From Burkholderia cenocepacia (GTDB taxonomy: Bacteria > Pseudomonadota > Gammaproteobacteria > Burkholderiales > Burkholderiaceae): a DNA stretch of 64,000 bases. Every line of letters starts with the position of its first letter. The stretch's first letter is position 1. Below are positions 18,348 to 26,240 of this stretch, in pieces. A program made the translations under genes and the position numbers. Below the pieces are notes generated by a model, which did no database searches, was not told the DNA's origin, and saw only the letters and a program-made list of their open reading frames with translations. The stretch spans positions 930,001 through 994,000 of the forward strand of contig NZ_UAQZ01000001.1 of NCBI RefSeq assembly GCF_900446215.1. Reading direction: 5' to 3'.

Positions 18348-18408
18348 TAACCACCATGCCGGTTGACAAGCGCCGGAGCGATTTCTAACTTAACCGGCAT
18401 GGTGGTTA
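18348..18408. promoter_or_regulatory. 17-bp inverted repeat operator between CGNR regulator and VOC gene
   Basis: Arms at 18348-18364 (TAACCACCATGCCGGTT) and 18392-18408 (AACCGGCATGGTGGTTA) are exact reverse complements, separated by 27 bp. Each arm itself starts AACC and ends GGTT, so each may be one dimer site. It sits just upstream of the CGNR gene (minus) and of the VOC leader (plus), so it is best read as a double operator of the CGNR regulator. Confidence 0.7.
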
Positions 18409-18456
18409 AAAACAGGTTGGCTGCACCGACGCTCCCTTCAATCCAAGGAGACACAG

Positions 18457-18582
18457 ATGATCGATCGCTTTTCGTTCAGCGTTATCCACACCGTCGCCGG
18501 CCGCACGTACGAGGCGAGTACGCTCGGCGCGCTTCGCTGCAAGCGGCTGGCATGGTGCCTCCAGGCAGGTTTGCCGTTCTGA
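18457..18582 (+). pseudogene. Degenerate duplicate of the VOC gene start (41 codons)
   Basis: ATG 18457 follows CCAAGGAGACACAG and reads MIDRFSFSVIHTVAGR, then STLGALRCKRL, before a TGA at 18580. It parallels the intact gene at 18612 (MIDHLSFGVAHVGRSR..., STLGALGYKRL), and the two leaders upstream of the ATGs are also alike (TTCAA-CCAAGGAGA versus GTTCAAGGAGAA). It is a tandem partial duplication that lost the rest of the fold. It could still be translated as a small peptide; no function is claimed. Confidence 0.7.
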
Positions 18583-18611
18583 CGTCCCCCTCAGTTCAAG
18601 GAGAACCACAG

Positions 18612-18995
18612 ATGATCGATCACCTTTCATTCGGCGTTGCACACGTTGGCCGCAGCCGCACCTTCTACGACAGCACGCTTGGCGCACTCGGCTACAAGCG
18701 TCTGTATAGCGACGACAACGCGATCGGGTACGGCACGACCGAGCCCGAGCTGTGGTTGCAGCACGCGGCTCGCCCGGTCGTCGCCGATCCCGATTCGGGG
18801 TTGCACCTGTCGTTCAAGGCCGCGTCGCCGGTCGAGGTCGATGCGTTCTACCGCGCCGCGCTCGAGCACGGCGGCAAGGACAACGGCGGCCCCGGCAAGC
18901 GCGAGCACTACGGCCCGGGCTACTACGCGGCGTTCGTCGTCGACCCCGACGGATATCGGCTCGAAGCGCATTGCGAACTGGACAACGTGGTCTGA
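18612..18995 (+). CDS. VOC-family (glyoxalase/bleomycin-resistance-like) protein
   Basis: 127 residues, one VOC module (two beta-alpha-beta-beta-beta repeats). MIDHLSFGVAHVGRSRTFYDSTLGALGYKRLY is the first half and YYAAFVVDPDGYRLEAHCEL the metal-site end. Members bind a divalent metal and act on small electrophiles or as dioxygenases or resistance proteins. ATG 18612 follows CAAGGAGAACCACAG. Probably controlled by the divergent CGNR protein. Confidence 0.85.
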   Translation: MIDHLSFGVAHVGRSRTFYDSTLGALGYKRLYSDDNAIGYGTTEPELWLQHAARPVVADPDSGLHLSFKAASPVEVDAFYRAALEHGGKDNGGPGKREHYGPGYYAAFVVDPDGYRLEAHCELDNVV

Positions 18996-19026
18996 TCCGC
19001 TTCGCACCGCCGCGGACATACGACAA

Positions 19027-19059
19027 GGGCCCGATTCCGCATCGCGCGGAATCGGGCCC
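19027..19059. terminator. Strong hairpin after the VOC gene
   Basis: Perfect 14-bp stem GGGCCCGATTCCGC / GCGGAATCGGGCCC with a 5-nt loop, 31 bp after the VOC stop and before the converging FAH gene. Terminator-like; no T-run. Confidence 0.6.
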
Positions 19060-19182
19060 CTGGTTCGAGCTGCCTCGTCGTTCGGGGCGCGCCGCTCGCC
19101 GCCGGCATTCATGCCGACGTGGCGGGCAGCATGGCCAGCGCGGGGGGCTGCGTCCTCCAGCCGGCCCGCGTCGCTCACGCGC

Positions 19183-20031
19183 TCATTGCGCGTGGCGCGT
19201 GCTCTGCAACTGCTCGCCGAGCCCGTCGATCCCGAGGCGCACCATCTGGCCGGCCTTCAGGAATACCGGCGACGGCTTGATCCCCATGCCGACGCCCGGT
19301 GGCGTACCGGTCGTGATCACGTCGCCCGGCTGCAGCGTCATGCAGGTCGACAGATACGCGATCAGCTGCGCGACGGTGAACACCATCGTGCGCGTGTTGC
19401 CGTTCTGATAACGGTGGCCGTCGATTTCGAGCCACAGGTCGAGACGCTGCGGATCGGGTACCTCGTCGCGCGTGACGAGCCACGGGCCGATCGGGCCGAA
19501 CGTGTCGAAACCCTTGCCCTTGTCCCATTGGCCGCCGCGCTCGATCTGCCATTCGCGCTCGGACACGTCGTTGACGACGCAGTAGCCCGCGACGTAATCG
19601 AGCGCGCGCGCTTCGTCGACGTCCTTGCACTTCGCGCCGATCACGACGCCCAGCTCGACTTCCCAGTCGGTCTTGACCGACCCCTTCGGGATGTCGATGC
19701 CGTCGTTCGGGCCGCAGATCGAGCTCGTCCACTTGCCGAATACGACCGGCTCCTTCGGCACCGGCATGCCGGCTTCGGCTGCATGATCGGCATAGTTCAG
19801 GCCGATGCCGATGAACTTGCCGACGTGACCGACGCACGCGCCGATGCGCGGCTCGCCCGACACGAGCGGCAGCGTGGCCGGATCGATCGCGCGCAGCCGC
19901 GCGAGACCCGCGTCGGACAGCACCTCGCCGGCAAGATCCGGCACATGCGCGGACAGGTCGCGAATCCGGCCGGCCGCGTCGAGGATGCCGGGCTTTTCCT
20001 GGCCGGGCGGGCCATAGCGAAGCAGTTTCAT
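19183..20031 (-). CDS. Fumarylacetoacetate hydrolase (FAH) family protein
   Basis: 282 residues. N-terminal KLLRYGPPGQEKPGILDAAGRIRDLSAH, then GIGLNYADHAAEAGMP, the metal-binding DWEVELGVVIG (Glu pair) and GYCVVNDVSERE, and GDVITTGTPPGVGMG. This branch cleaves or hydrates 2-oxo acids such as ureidoglycolate, 2-keto-3-deoxy sugar acids or 2-hydroxyhepta-dienedioate; the substrate cannot be told here. AGAGG precedes ATG 20031. It is divergent from the IclR gene at 20688, a possible regulator. Confidence 0.88.
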   Translation of the reverse strand: MKLLRYGPPGQEKPGILDAAGRIRDLSAHVPDLAGEVLSDAGLARLRAIDPATLPLVSGEPRIGACVGHVGKFIGIGLNYADHAAEAGMPVPKEPVVFGKWTSSICGPNDGIDIPKGSVKTDWEVELGVVIGAKCKDVDEARALDYVAGYCVVNDVSEREWQIERGGQWDKGKGFDTFGPIGPWLVTRDEVPDPQRLDLWLEIDGHRYQNGNTRTMVFTVAQLIAYLSTCMTLQPGDVITTGTPPGVGMGIKPSPVFLKAGQMVRLGIDGLGEQLQSTRHAQ

Positions 20032-20687
20032 CGTGCTTAACCTCTGTTGTCGAATGGGACAGGATACCGGCCGACGCGGCCTTTCGCAGCCGCGCGCCGG
20101 ACTGATTGTCGATTGCACGCGTCGGCGCCGCATGCGGGATGCCGTCGACGCGCGAGGGTCGCGCGGGCGCAGCGATCGCGGCGCCGTACGGAAGTACGGC
20201 GCGCATCGAACGGGCGGCCGCCGGTCTGCGCATCGGCGACGACGGCCCGGCATCCGCGACGCGTGCCGGTCCATGCCGGCCGGCTGCACGCGCGGCCGCG
20301 CCGTCGCTGGCCCGCAAGCCTTTGTACCATCGGCCGCGCGCCGTGAAATGACGCGCGACGGATACCGACTATTGGTGCGCCTGCCGACGCTGCGGCGCAG
20401 CACGCGCCGCACCGGCGTCGGTGGAACGACCATCGTTCGCAGTGGCGCCTGCCATCGGTGCATGAATACTGGCTATTCGGGGTGCCCCTGTCATCGGAAA
20501 CGTTTGCCCATCCGTTCTTGTCCGGTAATGATCGGTAAAAAGACGCTGCATTGCACACTGTATGTTTATTGCTAAGCTCATACGGATGGCTTTCATTGCC
20601 ATCCGCGGGCCCGCCCTATACGCGTGCAGAACCGGCCAGCGTGCGTCGCCAACCGATCGACGGTAATCCCCCAACCTCACACCGACA
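20032..20687. other. 656-bp divergent intergenic region with a 9-bp hairpin
   Basis: No convincing gene. It holds a perfect inverted repeat at 20181-20202, GCGCCGTAC-GGAA-GTACGGCGC (a GNRA-type loop if transcribed). The part from about 20460 is clearly more AT-rich, with a possible promoter for the IclR gene (TTGCAC near 20552, TAAGCT 16 bp later). Confidence 0.5.
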
Positions 20688-21509
20688 ATGCAGACAACCA
20701 ACGACCCGCTTCCCGGCAGCGACGCACGGGAATCGATGGCCGCTATCGACCGCTATCGCGCACCCGCGCTCGACAAGGGCCTCGATATTCTCGAACTCCT
20801 GTCCGAGCAGAAGGAAGGACTCACCCGCACCGAAATCACGAAGGAACTCGGCCGTAACGCGAGCGAGATCTACCGGATGCTCGAACGCCTCGTCGCACGC
20901 CGCTACGTGATGCGTTCGACCGGCGGCGACCGCTATACGCTCAGCCTCAAGTTGTTCGCGCTTGCGCACCGGCATCCACCGATGAACCGGCTGATCGCCG
21001 AAGCGCTGCCGCCGATGCAGCGCTTCGCCGATGCCGCCGAGCAATCGTGCCACCTGTCCGTCTACGATCGCGGCAACCTGCTCGTGATCGCGCAAGTGGA
21101 CGGGCCTGGCCCGTGGGGCGTGTCGGTCCGGCTCGGCTCGCGCGTCGGGCTCGCCGATACCGCGTCGGGACGCACGCTGCTGGCGTTCCAGGGCCCCGAG
21201 CAACGCGCGCACATGCTGGCCGAGCACCGCAAGGTCAAGGGCGAAACGCCGCTGAACGAGCAGGAGCTCGCGAATGCATGCCAGTCGATCCGGCAGTCCG
21301 GCTACCTGCGCCAGGACAGCCGCCAGGCCTACGGCGTGACCGACCTGACCGTGCCGATCCTCGGGCCCGCCGGCCATGCGATGGCCGTGCTGACGTGTCC
21401 GTACATGCGACGGATCGATGCGCACATGGCGCCGACCGTCGACGTGGTCGTCGACGCACTGCGCGACACGGCCGCCCATCTGTCGATGTGCCGCACCGAG
21501 ACCTGCTGA
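20688..21509 (+). CDS. IclR-family transcriptional regulator
   Basis: 273 residues. Winged helix at about 25-85 (LDKGLDILELLSEQKEGLTRTEITKELGRNASEIYRMLERL) and an effector domain ending AALRDTAAHLSMC-type helix. LGSRVGLADTASGRTLLAF is the typical effector loop. Divergent from the FAH-family gene with a long shared upstream region, so control of that gene is likely but not shown. ATG 20688 starts the reading frame. Confidence 0.9.
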   Translation: MQTTNDPLPGSDARESMAAIDRYRAPALDKGLDILELLSEQKEGLTRTEITKELGRNASEIYRMLERLVARRYVMRSTGGDRYTLSLKLFALAHRHPPMNRLIAEALPPMQRFADAAEQSCHLSVYDRGNLLVIAQVDGPGPWGVSVRLGSRVGLADTASGRTLLAFQGPEQRAHMLAEHRKVKGETPLNEQELANACQSIRQSGYLRQDSRQAYGVTDLTVPILGPAGHAMAVLTCPYMRRIDAHMAPTVDVVVDALRDTAAHLSMCRTETC

Positions 21510-21585
21510 CGCGCGGGTTCGCCGCCAACGCGCACCGGGCATCGCGCAGCGGCGCCGGGTGCGATTGCGCACGACGCCCGCGCGG

Positions 21586-21613
21586 TGCCCGATGCGCGAT
21601 GTCGCATCGGGCA
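21586..21613 (+). terminator. Hairpin after the IclR gene
   Basis: Perfect 11-bp stem TGCCCGATGCG / CGCATCGGGCA with a 6-nt loop, 76 bp after the IclR stop and about 80 bp before the H-NS-like gene. Probable terminator. A TAGAAT box at 21629-21634 could be the next promoter. Confidence 0.55.
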
Positions 21614-21694
21614 GCCGCGGCGCTACGCTAGAATAGCGGCCCTCTCAAACACTACGGCGGCCGGTTGTCGCGGCCGTCGTGTCCGATGGATGTC

Positions 21695-22237
21695 ATGGCC
21701 AAACTTCTGAACGATCAAGAATTCCAGCGTTTCTCCGAACTTCAGCAGAAGCAGGCAAGCTTCACGATCACGCCCGAGGAAGCGGACGAACTGCGCGATA
21801 TCGTCGCGCGCGCGCAGAAGAAGCGCGACGATCGTGCCGCCGCAATGCAGGCGATCGAGAACTACATCGAGCAGTTCGACATCACGCCTGACGAACTCTT
21901 CTCGCCCGAGCAGATCGGCGACGCGGCGCGCACCTACGGGCTGATCACGGCGACCAAGAAGGAACGCACGCTGCCGCCGTCGATCACGTTCAACGGCAAG
22001 CCGTACCAGTGGACCAAGACGCTTCCGGACGACGTGCGCGGCGCACTGTTCGACGCGTTCACGTCCGGCGAGTCGGTCAAGCGCTTCATCGCGATGCCGA
22101 AAGACGCCGCGCGCTGTGCGCTGACGATCGCCCGCCTCGAGCGCGAAACCGGTGCCGTCTATGCCGATCCACACCTCGAGGAACTCGCGATTTCGCGTGA
22201 TCAGGTGAACGACGCGGCGTCGAAACTCGCTGCGTGA
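21695..22237 (+). CDS. Divergent H-NS-like protein
   Basis: 180 residues. Residues about 24-70 form a charged helix ending EQFDITPDELF, and residues about 86-95 read TATKKERTLPP. Both blocks recur in the H-NS-family protein at 25832-26137 (DEYDITPEELGF, TKPKRTLPP). After RTLPP the usual TW-GRGR-P loop is replaced by SITFNGKPYQWTKTLPDDVRGAL, followed by about 60 further residues with DAARCALTIARLERETGAVY. It may be an H-NS-type oligomerisation module on a different nucleic-acid or protein-binding end. Start ATG 21695 or 21686. The 23-bp tandem array begins 95 bp after its stop. Confidence 0.65.
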   Translation: MAKLLNDQEFQRFSELQQKQASFTITPEEADELRDIVARAQKKRDDRAAAMQAIENYIEQFDITPDELFSPEQIGDAARTYGLITATKKERTLPPSITFNGKPYQWTKTLPDDVRGALFDAFTSGESVKRFIAMPKDAARCALTIARLERETGAVYADPHLEELAISRDQVNDAASKLAA

Positions 22238-22331
22238 ATGTGATCGTGGGCACGCTTCCTGCGTGCCCACACCCGCGCGTCACGCCGGCATTGGCCGGCG
22301 CGGCGCCCGCGGCAGGCGTGCGTTCGCATGC

Positions 22332-22601
22332 TCCCGAAAAAGCTCACCTCGGCATCCCGCAAGCGCTCACCGCAGCCTCCCGTAAAGTCTCACCGAAGGC
22401 TCCTGGAGACGCTTACTGACGCCTCCCGAACATCCTCACCGATCGCTCCCGCAAGTGCTCACCGAGGTGTCCCGGAAAGGCTCACCGGCCTTTCCCGCAG
22501 GCGCTCATCGGCCGTTCCCGGGAAAGCTCACCGAACGCTCCCGTATCGGCTCACCGCGCTGTCCCGGAAAAGCTCACTCGCCGCTCCCGAAAAGTCTCAC
22601 C
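22332..22601 (+). repeat. Tandem array: 12 units, exact 23-bp period, core TCCCG-N6-CTCACC
   Basis: Units start every 23 bp at 22332, 22355, 22378 ... 22585 with no slip. Positions 1-5 (TCCCG) and 12-17 (CTCACC) are conserved; the 6 bases between and the 6 after vary. Unit 4 is the most degenerate (TCCTG...CTTACT). The period is not a multiple of 3 and no frame codes through, so it is not a protein repeat. It starts 95 bp after the divergent H-NS-like gene, in its sense orientation. Conservation of two blocks while spacers drift suggests selection on a site rather than recent slippage. Confidence 0.9.
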
Positions 22602-22892
22602 TTCGTGATGGCTTTGCATGTGCGAAGCCGGAATAGGGCCACGAATGCGTGCAAGCACATCGCTTGAAACGGTTGCGCAGGGCGAATTTCGCAGCACGCT
22701 GGCGCGCCTCTGCCGACATGATGCGGGCTTCACGATATCGCCTCGACCGGCAGGTTCGCCACGTCGGCGAGCGCTTCATGCCGGATACTGGTTTCAACTC
22801 CTTTGCATTCCTGAGTGACCGTGCGGCATGGCGAGACATTGCAGCATCGACGCCATGCGTTACCTTCGCAACGTGGGACCACAGACTGACGC
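22602..22892. other. Intergenic stretch between the array and the PatZ-like gene
   Basis: 291 bp. A minus-strand frame of about 40 codons starting near 22721 is open, but it has no good ribosome-binding site and an arginine-rich low-complexity product, so no gene is called. Confidence 0.4.
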
Positions 22893-25250
22893 CTACGGCT
22901 GCAACTTCATCCTGAACCCGACGACGCCCGGCTCCTCCGTCGTCGATACCGCAAACCCGCACGATTTCGCGAGCGAAATCATCGCCGTATTCTCGCGCAA
23001 CGCCTCGCCGACCATCCACGCGGTGCCGCGCGAGCGTGCGTAGTCGATGATGCGCATCATCATCAGCCGGCCGAGCCCCTTGCCCTTTTGGTCGGGCCGT
23101 ACCGCGATCGCGAACTCCGCCGTCTCGTTGTCGGGATCGGCGACCGCGCGCGCCACCGCGAGCGTGTGGTCGCGCCCCGACACGTCGGTAAACGACACGA
23201 TGAACGCCATCTCGCGGTCGTAGTCGATCTGCGTCATGCGCGCCACCTGCGAATGATCGAAGCTGCGCACCGCGCCGAAGAAACGCATCCGCAGATCTTC
23301 CGGCGTCATCGCACCGAGCAGCTCGTTGTGTGCGGCCTCGTCCTCCGGACGGATCGGACGGATCGTCACCGTCTCGCCATGCCACTCGAGCGTCTGCTCG
23401 AGGTGCCGCGGATACGGCATGATCGCGAGCCGGCTGCGCCCTGCAGCCAACGTGATGCGCGGCGCGACGACCCATGCGCGGTCGGACAGCACGCGCAGCG
23501 TGACCGACATCGCAACGACTTCGCGCACGTCGCAAACGACCTGCGACAGCGCCGTCAGCGCGTCGAGCGTCGGCTCGACGGGCGTGCTGCGCGCATACGG
23601 CGAGCGCTCCATCACCGCGCGGGCGAGCACGGTGTTCAGCGGCGGCAGACCGTAGACGACGAACGGCGCCGATACGCCATCCGCCGGCGGCACGGCGTAG
23701 CGAAACACCGGACCGAAGTTCGAATCGTCATACATGTCGACCGTGATATCGACGACCTTCTTGCCGGCCGGCTCGCTGGATTGCTCGCCCCGCAGACCGA
23801 AATGGGACAGCCAGCGCAGCGCGGCTTCGCCGGCCAGTTCATGCTGCCCGGCTTCGACCATGCGGCGCGCGTCGGCCTGGGCGGACGCCACGCATTCGGC
23901 CGGCTGCGGCGGCGTGCCCTCCGGCGTCTGCATCAGCAGCTGGCGCCCGAGGTTGTAGTCGACGAGACGCGCATACGCACGTGCGAGCCGCTGCGGCGTC
24001 GTGTGCACCGGAATACCGTTCGCGTGCAGCGCATCGCGTGTCGCCGCATCGACCGCGCCGAAGAAACACGCGAGGATGCCGCGATGCGCGTACTGCCGCG
24101 AATCGATCAGCGTGCGCGCGACCAGGTCGGCCGGCGCACTGTGTGAAGTGGAATGAACGACGAACAGCGTGCCCGTCTGCGGAAACGGGGCGAGCGCCTT
24201 GATCGCCGCGGCAAAGTGTTCGGGGCGTGCATCGTCGCCCAGCGTGAGCGGATTGCCCGGCGCCGCGAGATGCGGCAGCGCGGCCGCGACGGCCGACGTG
24301 GCCGCGGGCGACCAGTCGGTCAGCACGTCGCGCACCTCGGCCACCGCATCGACCGCGAGTTTCGCCACGCCCGCATCGCTGGTCACGAGCGTCGCCGCCC
24401 CCCGTGCGGTGACGCGGCCCACGCCGAGCGTCTCGATTTCGTCGAGCAGGTCGTCGAGCGCATCGACGCGCACCATGCCCGCGCGCTGGAACGCCGCCGT
24501 GTAGAGCGCATCGCCGGGATCGGCACGGCCGGTACGTAACGCGAGCACCGGCTTGTTGCGTGCGGCCGCGCGCGCCGCCGACATGAACTTGCGCGCCGCG
24601 CGCACGGTATCGAGCTCGAGCAGGATCGCGCGCGTGCCGGGATCGCTCGCCAGATAGTCGAGGACGTCACCCGCATCGACGTCCGATTCGCCGCCGAGCG
24701 CGACGACATGCGAAAAGCCGAGGCCCCGCGCATGGGCCCAGCCGAGCACCGCGTTCGTCAGCGCATTCGATTGCGATACCCATGCAACGCCGCCCGATCG
24801 CGCCGTATACGCAGGCGCGCCGAAATGCGCATGCCGCGCCGGCGACAACACGCCGAGGCTGCCGGGCCCGACGATACGGAGCACGAACGGCTTCGCCGCC
24901 TTCAGCGTGCGATCGACCGCGGCGCGATCGGCATCGGTGCGCGCCTCGCCGACGATCACCGCGACCCGCGTGCCCAGCTCACCGAGCTTGCGCACGATGC
25001 CGGCCCAGGTCGCGGGTGGCGTGCAGATCACGGCAACCGACGGCGGCGCGGGCAACCGGTCGACATCCGAGACGACCGCATGCCCGTCCAGCTCGCGATA
25101 TTTCGGATTGACCGGCCAGACAGGCCCCTGGAACGCGCCGTCGAGCACACGCGACCACACCATCGCGCCGATACTGCCCGCGCGCGACGACGCGCCGACG
25201 ACCGCAACGGACTTGGGCTGGAACAACGCATCGAGATGGCGAACGGTCAC
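22893..25250 (-). CDS. CoA-binding domain / GNAT fusion (PatZ-like protein acetyltransferase)
   Basis: 785 residues. N-terminal CoA-binding (ADP-forming acyl-CoA synthetase) domain with LFQPKSVAVVGASSRAGSIGAMVW and a succinyl-CoA-ligase-like domain (SGGVAWVSQSNALTNAVLGWAHARGLGFSHVVALGGESDVDAGDVLDYLASDP). A shortened, degenerate ATP-grasp-like segment follows (LSHFGLRGEQSSEP...), then a C-terminal GNAT domain (TVTIRPIRPEDEAAHNELL; VRPDQKGKGLGRLMMMRIIDYARSRG). This is the Pat/PatZ layout, which acetylates and silences acetyl-CoA synthetase in E. coli and Salmonella. It is shorter than PatZ (about 886). Start is GTG 25250, after GCAGGGAGCC. Confidence 0.85.
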   Translation of the reverse strand: MTVRHLDALFQPKSVAVVGASSRAGSIGAMVWSRVLDGAFQGPVWPVNPKYRELDGHAVVSDVDRLPAPPSVAVICTPPATWAGIVRKLGELGTRVAVIVGEARTDADRAAVDRTLKAAKPFVLRIVGPGSLGVLSPARHAHFGAPAYTARSGGVAWVSQSNALTNAVLGWAHARGLGFSHVVALGGESDVDAGDVLDYLASDPGTRAILLELDTVRAARKFMSAARAAARNKPVLALRTGRADPGDALYTAAFQRAGMVRVDALDDLLDEIETLGVGRVTARGAATLVTSDAGVAKLAVDAVAEVRDVLTDWSPAATSAVAAALPHLAAPGNPLTLGDDARPEHFAAAIKALAPFPQTGTLFVVHSTSHSAPADLVARTLIDSRQYAHRGILACFFGAVDAATRDALHANGIPVHTTPQRLARAYARLVDYNLGRQLLMQTPEGTPPQPAECVASAQADARRMVEAGQHELAGEAALRWLSHFGLRGEQSSEPAGKKVVDITVDMYDDSNFGPVFRYAVPPADGVSAPFVVYGLPPLNTVLARAVMERSPYARSTPVEPTLDALTALSQVVCDVREVVAMSVTLRVLSDRAWVVAPRITLAAGRSRLAIMPYPRHLEQTLEWHGETVTIRPIRPEDEAAHNELLGAMTPEDLRMRFFGAVRSFDHSQVARMTQIDYDREMAFIVSFTDVSGRDHTLAVARAVADPDNETAEFAIAVRPDQKGKGLGRLMMMRIIDYARSRGTAWMVGEALRENTAMISLAKSCGFAVSTTEEPGVVGFRMKLQP

Positions 25251-25490
25251 ATCGGCTCCCTGCGGTGGCGAAAGACGACACGATCGGCATGCGGCCACGC
25301 GGGCCGTGCGCCGATCGACGCGAACCCCAAGCATAGGCGAAGCGCCTGCGACTGCCTATATGCCGAACGGCCGACTATTCGACGGACGTCAACGCTCGCA
25401 TCATGGATCTGCAACACATGCGGCCCGGCATCGCAGCGCCGCTCGCACGATGCAGGCAACGCGGCACGATGCTGCAGTCGCGCGCTCAAA

Positions 25491-25529
25491 GGTGAGGTTT
25501 TACAGGAGCCATGGTGAGTATCTTCGGGA
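25491..25529 (-). repeat. Two copies of the TCCCG-N6-CTCACC motif, 22 bp apart
   Basis: On the minus strand, 25529-25513 reads TCCCGAAGATACTCACC and 25507-25491 reads TCCTGTAAAACCTCACC, spaced 22 bp. They match the consensus of the array at 22332-22601 in the opposite orientation, downstream (in sense) of the H-NS gene at 25832-26137. Confidence 0.75.
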
Positions 25530-25813
25530 ATCGCACGACATACCGCGCCAACACGCGAAAGGTGATGAAAGTCCGCGTCGCGCATGCACCGCGAAAATGG
25601 CGAATGCCAATGCGCGTGCATTGCGCCATTACGCGCCTGTTTACGGAAATTCCCCGCAATATGCAGTCGGATCGCGGCGAATTCGCAAAACGGGATCCGT
25701 TCATTGCGCGACATTGCACTTCAATTCGCGACGGAAAATCGCATGGCGACCGCCCAAAAACAAAACGGTGCGAAGGCCGCATGGCCGTTCGCACCGTCAG
25801 TCGATACGCGAAA

Positions 25814-25830
25814 GGTGAGGATTTTCGGGA
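25814..25830 (-). repeat. Single motif copy abutting the stop codon of the H-NS-family gene
   Basis: Minus strand reads TCCCGAAAATCCTCACC one base after the TGA (25834-25832) of the H-NS-family gene, in that gene's sense orientation. It is a full match to the array consensus. Confidence 0.75.
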
Positions 25831-25831
25831 G

Positions 25832-26137
25832 TCAGTCCTTGATCAGGAAACGTCCGCGATTCTTGCCGAGCCATGCCGGCGCCCGCCCGCGACCACTCCA
25901 GGTTTCGCCCGTCTTCGGGTTCAGGTACTTCGGCGGCAAGGTCCGCTTGGGCTTCGTGGCGGCAGCGGCTGCGCCCGATCCTGCCGGGCGAAAACCGAGT
26001 TCTTCCGGCGTAATGTCGTATTCGTCGATTTTCGCGCGGATTTCGGCAATCGCGTCGGCAATCGCCTTTTCACGTTCCTTGTCGATCTTTTGCTGAAGCC
26101 GTTCGAGCTGTGCGGACAGTTGCCTGTAGGTCGCCAT
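25832..26137 (-). CDS. H-NS family nucleoid-associated protein
   Basis: 101 residues. N-terminal coiled coil at about 5-40 (RQLSAQLERLQQKIDKEREKAIADAIAEIRAKI), DEYDITPEELGF, an Ala-rich linker, and the C-terminal DNA-binding loop NPKTGETWSGRGRAPAWL, the hallmark of H-NS/Bv3F proteins in betaproteobacteria. It binds AT-rich DNA and silences transferred genes. ATG 26137 follows ACGGAGTCCCATCCAT on the minus strand. Its stop is followed at once by the dispersed motif at 25814-25830. Confidence 0.92.
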   Translation of the reverse strand: MATYRQLSAQLERLQQKIDKEREKAIADAIAEIRAKIDEYDITPEELGFRPAGSGAAAAATKPKRTLPPKYLNPKTGETWSGRGRAPAWLGKNRGRFLIKD

Positions 26138-26240
26138 ATGGATGGGACTCCGTGAGTGTTATTCGTGAAAAATAGGTAACACCAAGCAAACAGAAAAGCG
26201 CTTCGCCCGATCGTGGTCTCCTCAGCCGGTCATTTCGGGA

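Larger units (their letters stand above)
25251..25831. other. Intergenic region with inverted-orientation copies of the array motif
   Basis: 581 bp with no supported gene. It holds motif copies at 25491-25507, 25513-25529 and 25814-25830 (listed separately) and a degenerate one near 25561-25577 (GGTGAT-N6-CCGCG). It is visibly less GC-rich than the flanks from about 25500 on. Confidence 0.5.

Noticed and set aside
19062..19075. GGTTCGA, as in a tRNA T-loop
   Set aside because: No acceptor, D or anticodon stems can be formed around it; no tRNA was found in the window.
22332..22601. CRISPR array
   Set aside because: The period is only 23 bp, there are no constant 24-36 bp repeats with long unique spacers, and no cas genes nearby.
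22332..22601. Repeat region of a protein gene
   Set aside because: A 23-bp period shifts the reading frame at each unit; the open frames here change repeat peptide phase and lack a start with ribosome-binding site.
22597..22721. Short minus-strand gene (about 40 codons) next to the array
   Set aside because: Weak start context and Arg-rich product; no conserved feature.
25511..26155. Plus-strand frames opposite the H-NS gene
   Set aside because: They are antisense to a clear H-NS-family gene and have no family features.
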